In this document: in pieces, positions 1 to 6,845 of the stretch | Position numbering within the stretch: position 1 is the first letter of the stretch | Layout: every line of letters begins with the position of its first letter | DNA from: an uncultured Lachnospiraceae bacterium | GTDB taxonomy: Bacteria; Bacillota; Clostridia; Lachnospirales; Lachnospiraceae | DNA: 64,000 nt | Direction: 5' to 3' | NCBI GenBank assembly: GCA_903789615.1 | Contig: CAIFEV010000002.1 | Coordinates: 310,001 to 374,000 of the forward strand | Program-made: the position numbers and the translations under genes | Notes under the pieces: model-generated | What the model saw: the letters and a program-made list of their open reading frames with translations, nothing else | Told to the model about the DNA's origin: nothing | Database searches by the model: none

Positions 1-1101
1 CCACGCGGCCGCGTCATAGACGTCGATCGGGACCGGTCCGCCTTCCCGGACAGCCCGGAAAAAGTCTTCAAACACAAGCCAGTCGATGCCGTCGTGTCCT
101 CTGTGCACACCGTCCTTCAGATACCGTTTCCAGACCGGGTGATCGTATTTTCCGTAGTAATCCGACACATTCCCCCAGTGCTTCTTCCAGTCAAACTCGT
201 CCTTCTTGTCCTCCGGGCGGTCCAGAAAGATACTGCGGTTCTCCTCCTCGTACATTCCCTTCGTTCCCTCCACGTGGAAAGCACGGGAATAGTATCTCGG
301 AAGCGTGGTGTCAAGCGTCAGGCAGATCGTCTCACCGCGGGCACAGCGGATCATCGTGGTCACCACGTCGCCCTGACGGAAGTCCATGCCGGTGGCGTCG
401 TACCCCGGTCCCTTTTCCTTCTCCAGAAACGCGTGAAGGCCCGCAGATCGGGAAGCCATGCTCACAAGCGAAAGCATCCGGTTTCCGCGGTTGATATTCA
501 GCACACTGGCGATCGGCCCCAGTTCATGCGTCGGATAGTTCTCGCAGCTGCGGTTATAATAGTTGCGGAAGCGGTAGTGCCGGTTCTCCCGGCCGTAGGC
601 CACCTCGTCCCGAAGATCGTGCCGGTATCCGCCGGAGCAGTGCACCACATCTCCGAACAGGCCCTGCCGCACCATATTCAATACAAGCAGTTCGTCCCGC
701 CCGTAACAGCAGTTCTCCAGCATCATGCAGGGCGTGCCCGTGCGCTCATACGTACGGACCAGTTCCCAGCAGTCCTCAAGGCTGTAGGCGCCTCCCACTT
801 CCATGCCGACATATTTGTGTTCTTCCATCGCCTCACAGGCGATCCGCACATGCGTATCCCAGGATGCGGCGATGATCACGGCCTGAATTTCCGGGAGGCA
901 GATGAGGTCGTGATAATCCGTGAAAAGCTTCGGCGCAGGCTGCCCCGCCTTCATCACGAGTTGCTTTGCCTTTTCTCTCCGGTCCTCATACGTGTCACAT
1001 ACGGCTGCGACCCGCGCCCCCTGCGGCAGGATAGTATCCTCCAGAAGACTTTCTCCCCGCTGCCCCAGTCCTATGACTCCGACTGTCACATTTTCTTTCA
1101 T
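1..1101 (-). CDS. GH109-like NAD-dependent glycosidase (Gfo/Idh/MocA fold), 3' end outside window
   Basis: Reading from the ATG at 1101 gives an open frame that runs off the left edge (about 367 codons seen). The N-terminus MKENVTVGVIGLGQRGESLL carries the GxGxxG Rossmann motif for NAD(P). Further on are ENCCYGRDELLVLNMVRQG, HDLRDE, NYPTHELGPI and, near the edge, HRGHDGIDWLV and DVYDAAAW. Together these resemble GH109, the Gfo/Idh/MocA-fold family of alpha-N-acetylgalactosaminidases that uses tightly bound NAD. No signal peptide is seen, so the protein should be cytosolic. It lies 33 bp downstream of an AraC gene on the same strand, probably in one transcript. The Gfo/Idh/MocA fold is secure. 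The GH109 call is good but unproven, and a plain sugar oxidoreductase is the alternative. Confidence 0.78.
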   Translation of the reverse strand, partial: MKENVTVGVIGLGQRGESLLEDTILPQGARVAAVCDTYEDRREKAKQLVMKAGQPAPKLFTDYHDLICLPEIQAVIIAASWDTHVRIACEAMEEHKYVGMEVGGAYSLEDCWELVRTYERTGTPCMMLENCCYGRDELLVLNMVRQGLFGDVVHCSGGYRHDLRDEVAYGRENRHYRFRNYYNRSCENYPTHELGPIASVLNINRGNRMLSLVSMASRSAGLHAFLEKEKGPGYDATGMDFRQGDVVTTMIRCARGETICLTLDTTLPRYYSRAFHVEGTKGMYEEENRSIFLDRPEDKKDEFDWKKHWGNVSDYYGKYDHPVWKRYLKDGVHRGHDGIDWLVFEDFFRAVREGGPVPIDVYDAAAW

Positions 1102-1134
1102 CTGCGCGCTCCTTTCTTCAAATGGCCATTCCTG

Positions 1135-2046
1135 TTATGGCGTATTGCCTGGCTCCTCGGCCGCCGCCTTGATGGAACTGGCGTACTCCGACGGCGACAT
1201 GCCCGTCTGGCGGCGGAACTGCCGCGAGAAATAGTGCACCGAGCAGTACCCCAGAAAGTCCGCGATCTGCGTGAAATTCATGCTGCCGGTCCGGATCATC
1301 TCCCGGGCTGTCCCGATCTTCATGCGGTTGAAATACTCAATGACGCCGCACTTCTCGTACACACAGAACAGCCTCTGCAGCCGCGCCCGGCTGCAGAAAT
1401 TGTCGCGGCTAATCTCGTCCAGCGTCAGGTGCCGGCTGATGCCGGCCTTCATGTAATCCGTCACCTGCCGAAGCAGTTCCCTGTCGCTGTTCTGCCGGAC
1501 CGTGCGCAGCGTATCCGGCTCCGGCGGCACGACGATGCGATCGTAGCGGCGCCGGATGTGCAGCAGAAACTCCTCGACCTTCAGCCGGATCATCTGCTCA
1601 CACCCCCACTCTTTAGCCTTTTTCGGCGTGAGCACCGTCTGCCACGGGTTGTCCAGCCGCTCCCCAAAGCAGGCCCGCCCCTCCTGGATGACCGCCGCCA
1701 GGATGGAACGCTCCGCGGCGTCGATGTGCAGCACCTTCCCGCGAAAAAAATCCATGTCCCGGCTGGCAGTGGAGAACGACACCACCAGAACATTCGGCGC
1801 AACAACTCCGTTGGCCCTCAGGTCATGAAATTCATTCGGCTGATGAAACGCCACATCCCCCGCCGACAGGCGGATATGATGCTCACCAGCTGTGATCAGA
1901 ATCTCGCCTTTATCGACGCACACGAATTCCCAGAAGTCATGACTCTCCCCCGGATAGGCGAAATCGCTGCAATATTCGAAATAGTGCAGGCTGTACAGCT
2001 TCTGGATCGCGATGGAACTGGCCAGCCGGATTCCCTGATACCCCAA
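1135..2046 (-). CDS. AraC family transcriptional regulator, cupin sensor domain
   Basis: About 303 residues. The N-terminal half is an AraC-type cupin arm (HDFWEF, LSAGDVAFHQPNEFH), and the C-terminal hundred residues are a double helix-turn-helix (LTLDEISRDNFCSRARLQRLF, then FTQIADFLGYCSVHYFSRQFR). Start choice: an ATG at 2067 has no ribosome site, whereas GGGAGGAG lies just before an in-frame TTG at 2046, so TTG is preferred. The protein probably senses a sugar and controls the GH109-like gene behind it and the divergent nucleotidyltransferase-kinase operon. The 2068-2253 gap contains GTGCA/TGCAC half-sites around 2155-2190 that could be its boxes, but this is only suggestive. Confidence 0.88.
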   Translation of the reverse strand: MGYQGIRLASSIAIQKLYSLHYFEYCSDFAYPGESHDFWEFVCVDKGEILITAGEHHIRLSAGDVAFHQPNEFHDLRANGVVAPNVLVVSFSTASRDMDFFRGKVLHIDAAERSILAAVIQEGRACFGERLDNPWQTVLTPKKAKEWGCEQMIRLKVEEFLLHIRRRYDRIVVPPEPDTLRTVRQNSDRELLRQVTDYMKAGISRHLTLDEISRDNFCSRARLQRLFCVYEKCGVIEYFNRMKIGTAREMIRTGSMNFTQIADFLGYCSVHYFSRQFRRQTGMSPSEYASSIKAAAEEPGNTP

Positions 2047-2253
2047 TTGGCTCCTCCCTTTCCCCATTCACAGCGAGGGCGCGTTTTCCGACTTTTAGTT
2101 TGCCCATCAGTATACACACGCCCGCCTTTTTCCGCCATATTTCCGATGGCAAATGTGCACATAATGCACCTTTTGTGTAAAATCGTGCAAAGAAAACCGG
2201 CAGATCCGGCACTAAGATAAAGCCATCAGACACAGCGAAGGGAGAAAGCGGAC

Positions 2254-3171
2254 ATGGAAGAACCGATTCTGGTTGTAATGGCAGCCGGCATAGGAAGCCG
2301 GTACGGCGGGCTTAAGCAGATGGACCCGGTTGACCCGTACGGCAGCTGCATTCTGGATTATTCCGTATACGATGCCGTGAGGGCAGGATTCAGGAAGGTC
2401 CTGTTCATCATCCGGCGCGACTTTGAGACCGCATTCCGGGAGCACATTGAGAGCCGGTATAAAGGCCGGGTAGAAACGGCCTGCATTTTTCAGGAGCTTG
2501 ACAATATCCCGAAGGGCTTCACGGTGCCGGCGGGCCGGACCAAGCCGTGGGGAACCGCCCACGCCATCTACTGCTGCCGGGATCAGATCCGCGGCCCCTT
2601 CGCCGTCATTAACGCCGACGACTATTACGGAATCTCGGCCTTTCAGACCATGTACAGCTTTCTCTCACAGACGCCCGAAAGCGGGCACCATTACGGCATG
2701 GTCGGCTACGAACTCGCAAACACCGTCACGGACAACGGCTCGGTGTCCCGGGGCATCTGTCTCGTTTCAGCGGACGGGCACCTGAAGAGCATCACCGAAC
2801 GGACCCGGATTGAAAAACGGGACGGCGGCATTGCTTTCACAGAGGATGGAGGCGTCACCTGGCAGGAACTGCCATGCGGCACAACCGTTTCCATGAATCT
2901 CTGGGGATTTTCCGCGGATATTCTCACGCGCTTTGAGCGGCTGCTGCGGGAATTTCTTACGGATAAAGTCCCGGAAAATCCGGAAAAAGCGGAATTTTTC
3001 CTGCCGGATGTGGCGCAGAGCGTGCTGCGTGACGGCACGGCACCTGTCCGCGTACTGAAAACCCCTGACCGCTGGTACGGCATGACCTATAAAGATGACC
3101 GGAAGCTGGTGGAGGACGCTCTGGCCGGCATGCGTCACGCCGGGCTGTATCCGCCGCGGCTCTGGGAATAA
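2254..3171 (+). CDS. Sugar-phosphate nucleotidyltransferase
   Basis: 305 residues, preceded by AGGGAGAAAGCGGAC before ATG. The N-terminal VVMAAGIGSRYGGLKQM is the NTP-transferase loop (GxGxR) that binds the nucleotide, and NADDYYG carries metal-binding acids. The family activates sugar 1-phosphates to NDP-sugars in the cytosol. The kinase that follows 26 bp later would supply a hexose or N-acetylhexosamine 1-phosphate. Together they resemble the kinase plus uridylyltransferase step of lacto-N-biose/galacto-N-biose salvage, although this enzyme belongs to the NTP-transferase fold and not to the GalT fold. Which nucleotide and sugar it uses cannot be read from sequence. Promoter elements are not obvious, but TAAAAT near 2177 is a possible -10. 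Confidence 0.85.
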   Translation: MEEPILVVMAAGIGSRYGGLKQMDPVDPYGSCILDYSVYDAVRAGFRKVLFIIRRDFETAFREHIESRYKGRVETACIFQELDNIPKGFTVPAGRTKPWGTAHAIYCCRDQIRGPFAVINADDYYGISAFQTMYSFLSQTPESGHHYGMVGYELANTVTDNGSVSRGICLVSADGHLKSITERTRIEKRDGGIAFTEDGGVTWQELPCGTTVSMNLWGFSADILTRFERLLREFLTDKVPENPEKAEFFLPDVAQSVLRDGTAPVRVLKTPDRWYGMTYKDDRKLVEDALAGMRHAGLYPPRLWE

Positions 3172-3197
3172 TCGAAGAAAAATCTGGGAGCAGACAA

Positions 3198-4379
3198 ATG
3201 GACGAGAGAAAAAAAGCAGCCGAAAACGCCGCCGCACACTTTGACTTTGAGGGAACCATGCGGGAAATCGCGCCGTTTGGCAACGGGCACATCAACGAGA
3301 CGTGGCTCGCCTGCTTTGAAATCGGCCTCATGGGGCCGCTGTATGTTATCCTTCAGAAAATCAACACCGCCGTCTTTCGTGAACCTGAGCGCCTGATGGC
3401 CAACATCGAAGGCGTGACCGGATGGCTTCGCAAAAAAATTATCGGGGAAGGTGGCGATCCGGAACGCGAGACGCTGACGCTCATTCCGGCAAAAGACGGG
3501 AAGTCCTTTTACCGGGACGATGCCGGGCAGTACTGGCGTGCCTACCGCTTTATCACCGACGCGACATGTTACGATAAGGCCGAGAGCGCGGAAGATTTTC
3601 GGCAAAGCGCGGTGGCCTTCGGGCAGTTCCAGAGGCGGCTGGCCGACTATCCGGCGGACAGCCTGTACGAGTCCATTCCCGGTTTTCACGACACCGCAGC
3701 GCGCCTTGAAGTCTTCCGAAAGGCCGTGTCTGAAGACGTGTGCGGCCGGAAAGCGGAGGCTGAAAAAGAAATTGATTTTGTACTCGCCCATGCGGATCTT
3801 GCCGGATGCTACCGGCGCGCGGCTGCCGCGTCCCCGCTGCCGCTTCGGGTCACGCACAACGACACCAAGCTCAACAACGTTATGATCGACAACAAGACCC
3901 ACAGGGGCATCTGCGTCATCGATCTGGACACAGTGATGCCCGGTCTGGTCATGAACGACTTCGGCGATTCCATCCGGTTCGGAGCCAGTACGGCACTGGA
4001 GGACGAGCAGGACTTAAGCCGGGTCTCCTGCAGTCTGGACCTGTTTACGGCCTATACAGAAGGGTTCATTCAGGAGTGCGCCAGCCGGCTGACCAATGCC
4101 GAAATCTCTCTGCTTGCAGACGGCGCGCTCGTCATGACCTACGAGTGCGGCATGCGCTTTCTGACCGACTTCCTGCAGGGCGACACCTATTTCCGGACCG
4201 CCTGTCCGGAGCATAACCTCGTGCGTGCCAGAAATCAGTTCAAGCTGGTCTCTGACATGGAAGAGAAACTCCCCCGGATGCGCCAGATCGTCGCCAGGGC
4301 AGCGGAATCGGCAGAACCGGCTAAATCGGCAGAAATGCCGGAAACGGCCGGTCCCCAGAAGAGAATTTCTCAGGCGTAA
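3198..4379 (+). CDS. N-acetylhexosamine 1-kinase-like phosphotransferase
   Basis: 393 residues of the aminoglycoside phosphotransferase/choline kinase fold. HNDTKLNNVMID is the catalytic Brenner motif (HxDxxxxN), and VIDLDTVMPG carries the metal-binding Asp. FGNGHINETW near the start is the nucleotide-binding loop. This pattern matches the NahK/LnpB group, which makes the 1-phosphates of GalNAc and GlcNAc. The last 30 residues are a low-complexity run of short Ala/Glu/Pro repeats. The gene is translated 26 bp after the nucleotidyltransferase, supporting a shared salvage pathway. Related kinases with other sugar specificities exist, so the substrate is inferred from the family and from the adjacent GH109-like glycosidase. 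Confidence 0.82.
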   Translation: MDERKKAAENAAAHFDFEGTMREIAPFGNGHINETWLACFEIGLMGPLYVILQKINTAVFREPERLMANIEGVTGWLRKKIIGEGGDPERETLTLIPAKDGKSFYRDDAGQYWRAYRFITDATCYDKAESAEDFRQSAVAFGQFQRRLADYPADSLYESIPGFHDTAARLEVFRKAVSEDVCGRKAEAEKEIDFVLAHADLAGCYRRAAAASPLPLRVTHNDTKLNNVMIDNKTHRGICVIDLDTVMPGLVMNDFGDSIRFGASTALEDEQDLSRVSCSLDLFTAYTEGFIQECASRLTNAEISLLADGALVMTYECGMRFLTDFLQGDTYFRTACPEHNLVRARNQFKLVSDMEEKLPRMRQIVARAAESAEPAKSAEMPETAGPQKRISQA

Positions 4380-4450
4380 GTCATCCACTGATTTTACGAG
4401 CAGACCCGGTAGCCCATCTTCAAAGCAGGAGAGAAAGGAGCCGCATCCGA

Positions 4451-5278
4451 ATGGATCTGACAGCACTGACAGAAAACACCGGTCTTTCCATGCAGGACCT
4501 GGCAGAGGCAAAGGCTGCCTCCGGCCTTACGGAAACGACGGTCAGCCGGATGTGGGAACAGTTTCAGGACAGCCCTCAGCGCTTTCTTGCGTCTCTTGAT
4601 GCCTTCCCGGAAACTCTGCGCTGCTCTTCGGCGTTTTACCTCTTCAGCTGCTTCGCCGTTTTCCGGCACAGCTGGTTTCAGGAGCACCATATCCCGGACA
4701 CCGTTTACTTTGACACCTTCCGGGACCTTGCCATCTGGCACGACGTGCTGCGGCGCACAAAAGGCATAAACGGCCTGAAGCAGTACCGCTGGATGGCCAA
4801 ACCTCTGCTGGGTGAACTCTACCGGCTGGGGCGCCTTGAATTCGAGCCGGACACCGTCCGGAATATCCTCTGGATTCATATCCCTGAAGGGCCCGCTCTG
4901 CTGCCGGCAGCCGTGGATGAGTCCCTGTCATATGCCGCCGCCTTTTTCCCGTCGCATTTCGGTCTTCATTTTCAGAACTGGCAGTGCGAATCCTGGATGC
5001 TGGCGCGGGCCAACAGGGAATTCATGCGCCCGGATTCCAATATTCTGAAATTCGCCGCCCGCTTCCGGCTTCTGACTCCGGACGTCCCGGGCCCTCAGGC
5101 CGTCGAATGGGTCTTTGACTGGCCGGAAGGAGAAATCCCCTCTTATCCGGAGACGACAGGCCTGCAGCGCGCGATGAAGCGCTGGCTTCTTGATGGCGGA
5201 GTGCCGGTCGAGGCGACAGGAAGCCTGAAAGAGATTCCGGAATTCCGGCAGAAAACCGGTTCTCCCTGCCCGGATTAA
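4451..5278 (+). CDS. Acyltransferase, NAT_N/GNAT_C type
   Basis: 275 residues, with AAAGGAG ten bases before ATG. The mid region (FRDLAIWHDVLRR, LYRLGRLEFEP, LSYAAAFFPSHFG) resembles the two-part N-acyltransferase proteins of Firmicutes, which have a helical NAT_N part followed by a GNAT-like C-terminal part. No transmembrane segment is seen. Its operon mates are a sugar nucleotidyltransferase and an N-acetylhexosamine kinase, so it may acetylate or de-acylate a sugar intermediate, but no substrate is evident. A hairpin terminator follows the stop codon. Confidence 0.7.
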   Translation: MDLTALTENTGLSMQDLAEAKAASGLTETTVSRMWEQFQDSPQRFLASLDAFPETLRCSSAFYLFSCFAVFRHSWFQEHHIPDTVYFDTFRDLAIWHDVLRRTKGINGLKQYRWMAKPLLGELYRLGRLEFEPDTVRNILWIHIPEGPALLPAAVDESLSYAAAFFPSHFGLHFQNWQCESWMLARANREFMRPDSNILKFAARFRLLTPDVPGPQAVEWVFDWPEGEIPSYPETTGLQRAMKRWLLDGGVPVEATGSLKEIPEFRQKTGSPCPD

Positions 5279-5284
5279 AACAAA

Positions 5285-5428
5285 TCACCGGTGTCTGACC
5301 TTGGGCGGCCTTTCCGCCGCTTTTTTCAGCGCCTGCTTTGCACGGCTCATCAGAAATGCAAGAGCAGCCGCAATCAGAATGCCGCCCAAAGCGGTACGCA
5401 TCGAAATCGTCAAAGCGTAAAACAACAT
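5285..5428 (-). CDS. Small membrane peptide, 47 residues (type I toxin/holin-like candidate)
   Basis: The frame begins ATG at 5428 with GCGAGGT eight bases upstream. The peptide has a short N-terminus, one hydrophobic segment (ALGGILIAAALAFLM) and a basic tail (SRAKQALKKAAERPPKVRHR). It ends at TGA (5285-5287). A near-consensus promoter and a 5' hairpin sit directly upstream. This layout, a short hydrophobic peptide plus basic tail made from a very structured short mRNA, resembles holin-like/TxpA-type small toxins, but no homologue is recognised with certainty. The 3' half is antisense to the terminator of the acyltransferase operon. Confidence 0.5.
   Translation of the reverse strand: MLFYALTISMRTALGGILIAAALAFLMSRAKQALKKAAERPPKVRHR
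5303..5326 (+). terminator. Rho-independent terminator of the kinase/acyltransferase operon
   Basis: GGCGG (5304-5308) pairs with CCGCC (5314-5318) around a CCTTT loop, followed by a run of six T. It lies 25 bp after the acyltransferase stop and inside the antisense small ORF. Confidence 0.65.
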
Positions 5429-5451
5429 GGCAGTGACCTCGCTTTCTTTTG

Positions 5452-5499
5452 GTTAGATGCCTCTAACTCCATTGTATATCAGCATGTCACTGCCGTCAA
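5452..5499 (-). promoter_or_regulatory. Strong promoter and 5' hairpin of the 47-residue peptide gene
   Basis: On the minus strand, TTGACG (5494-5499) is separated by 17 bp from TACAAT (5471-5476). The expected RNA would start near 5465 and immediately form a 6-bp hairpin, GTTAGA/TCTAAC (5462-5467 with 5452-5457), around a GGCA loop. A perfect 9-bp inverted repeat (GGCAGTGAC at 5429-5437, GTCACTGCC at 5486-5494) spans the promoter and the ribosome site. The -35 overlaps the last codons of the flavin reductase. Confidence 0.7.
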
Positions 5500-6050
5500 G
5501 AATTCCTGAGCTTCATCCCGTCGTGGAATGCTTTCCCGACCACCGGGCCGAAAGTCCGGTAGCTCCCGGACGCCATATCGAAAAGAATCGGCTGCATTTT
5601 GTCAATATCCACTTTTCCGTCGGTTAAGATCGACTCGTCGGCCTGCTGGCTCACGATTTTTCCCACCAGAATTCCGGTGTTATCATCCCAGCTGCTGCAT
5701 TCGCACTCCAGCGTCAGCGGATATTCCTCGATGATCGGGGCGTTGACATGCGCGCTGCGGTGCACGTGGCAGCCGGCCTTCTGCAGTTTGTTCACCCGGT
5801 TTCCGGTCTCAACGCCGAAGTAGTCCGAGATGACAACGGTGTCCTTTGTGGCCATGGCGACGGTAAATGCCTTTGTCTTCTTGATATTCTCCGTCGTCTT
5901 GTGTTTTCCCAGAAACAGTGTGATCTCCCCGTAGTCCGACTGAATGCCCCACGCCGCGTTCATGGCATTCGGGACGCCGTTCTCATCATACGTCCCGATG
6001 ATAAATACGCCCTCCGGCATGATCACAGAATTCTTCGCTGAAAACTCCAT
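5496..6050 (-). CDS. Flavin reductase-like FMN-binding protein
   Basis: 184 residues, with AGGAGGAAACACAT before ATG. The fold signature is the flavin reductase/flavoredoxin split barrel: GVFIIGTYDENGVPNAMNAA near the start, FLGKHKTTENIKKTKAFTV, and FGVETGNRVNKL in the middle. Such proteins bind FMN and pass electrons from NAD(P)H or ferredoxin to flavin or small acceptors in the cytosol. It is transcribed alone, divergent from the MarR/MATE pair. Partner and substrate cannot be told from sequence. Confidence 0.85.
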   Translation of the reverse strand: MEFSAKNSVIMPEGVFIIGTYDENGVPNAMNAAWGIQSDYGEITLFLGKHKTTENIKKTKAFTVAMATKDTVVISDYFGVETGNRVNKLQKAGCHVHRSAHVNAPIIEEYPLTLECECSSWDDNTGILVGKIVSQQADESILTDGKVDIDKMQPILFDMASGSYRTFGPVVGKAFHDGMKLRNS

Positions 6051-6109
6051 ATGTGTTTCCTCCTGAAAGACTGTCCGGTTTCCGGCAGATGCTTTCTGCC
6101 TTTTTCTGC

Positions 6110-6118
6110 ATCATATCA
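6110..6118 (-). promoter_or_regulatory. Extended -10 promoter of the flavin reductase gene
   Basis: The minus strand reads TGATATGAT, an extended -10 (TGnTATGAT), about 60 bp upstream of the flavin reductase ATG. No good -35 is seen. Confidence 0.4.
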
Positions 6119-6182
6119 CATACGTCAATTGACGGCTGCCGGACCGCAGGGCCTAAACTTCAGCCGCCTCCTGCATTTTCTG

Positions 6183-6222
6183 TTGACAAGAGGGGGCAGG
6201 CGGCATATAGTTACCAATGGTA
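6183..6222 (+). promoter_or_regulatory. marR-MATE promoter with putative operator
   Basis: TTGACA (6183-6188), 17-bp spacer, TATAGT (6206-6211). Immediately after the -10 lies TACCAATGGTA (6212-6222), an odd palindrome with 5-bp arms that covers the expected start of transcription. MarR proteins commonly repress their own operon from such a position, so this is a likely autoregulatory operator. Confidence 0.7.
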
Positions 6223-6280
6223 CTTATCTGTGTTACTTATTTTTGCGCTGTCCCCCTTCCCGGACAGACGCGGAGGCTGT

Positions 6281-6715
6281 ATGGATATTCAGACGGCAAA
6301 AGAAGTGATAGACGCCTTTCACGAGGCGAAGCGGGTCTGGGAGAGACTGCCGGAACTGCCGGAAGGCATCGTGTCTTCCCACATCACGACGCTGGACGCA
6401 ATCGTAGCGCTCACAAAAGACGGACGGGACGTGTGTGTAAGCGACATCAGCAGCCGGCTGAAGCTGCCGCGGCCCGGTGTGACCCGGACGCTGAATCACA
6501 TGGAAGAACTGGGACTGATCCGGCGGTACGGGGATCCGAAGGACCGCCGCGTCACGCACATTTGCGTGACAGACCGCGGGATGCAGCTTTACCGGAAATA
6601 TGTTGAGCAATACTTTGCCGCTCTGTCGGAAAAAATGGGGGCACTGGATCCGAAAAATATCCGGACAATGATCGGCACGATCTACGCGGTGTCGGATGCG
6701 CTGAAGGAGGACTAA
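6281..6715 (+). CDS. MarR family transcriptional regulator
   Basis: 144 residues from the ATG at 6281 (CGGAGG upstream). The winged helix-turn-helix is clear: VSDISSRLKLPRPGVTRTL is the recognition part and LIRRYGDPKDRRVTHI is the wing. Upstream in-frame codons were ignored because they precede the promoter start. The gene ends 5 bp before the start of the MATE gene, whose ribosome site AGGAGG lies inside its last codons, so the two are translationally coupled. It probably represses itself and the efflux gene, which is now disrupted. Confidence 0.88.
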   Translation: MDIQTAKEVIDAFHEAKRVWERLPELPEGIVSSHITTLDAIVALTKDGRDVCVSDISSRLKLPRPGVTRTLNHMEELGLIRRYGDPKDRRVTHICVTDRGMQLYRKYVEQYFAALSEKMGALDPKNIRTMIGTIYAVSDALKED

Positions 6716-6787
6716 ACAGGTGAATGGCGGCAAGAATGATTTTACACAGGGCAGCATCCCGAAAAAGATGATCCGGTTCATGGTGCC

Positions 6788-6795
6788 GATCCTCG
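6788..6795. repeat. IS66 target site duplication, left copy
   Basis: GATCCTCG, identical to 9623-9630. An 8-bp duplication is normal for IS66-family insertion. Confidence 0.92.
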
Positions 6796-6816
6796 GTAAA
6801 CGTCAAATCATTCGCC
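6796..6816. repeat. IS66 left terminal inverted repeat
   Basis: Begins GTAAACGTCAAATCATTCGC. It matches the complement of 9602-9622 at 19 of 21 positions. Confidence 0.92.
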
Positions 6817-6845
6817 CCGGACGAAAGAAATGCCGCTGACCTTCA

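Noticed and set aside
94-2220. 708-codon plus-strand open frame antisense to the GH109-like and AraC genes
   Set aside because: No family motifs; it mirrors two well-supported minus-strand genes with clear ribosome sites. It is a by-product of GC-rich codon use.
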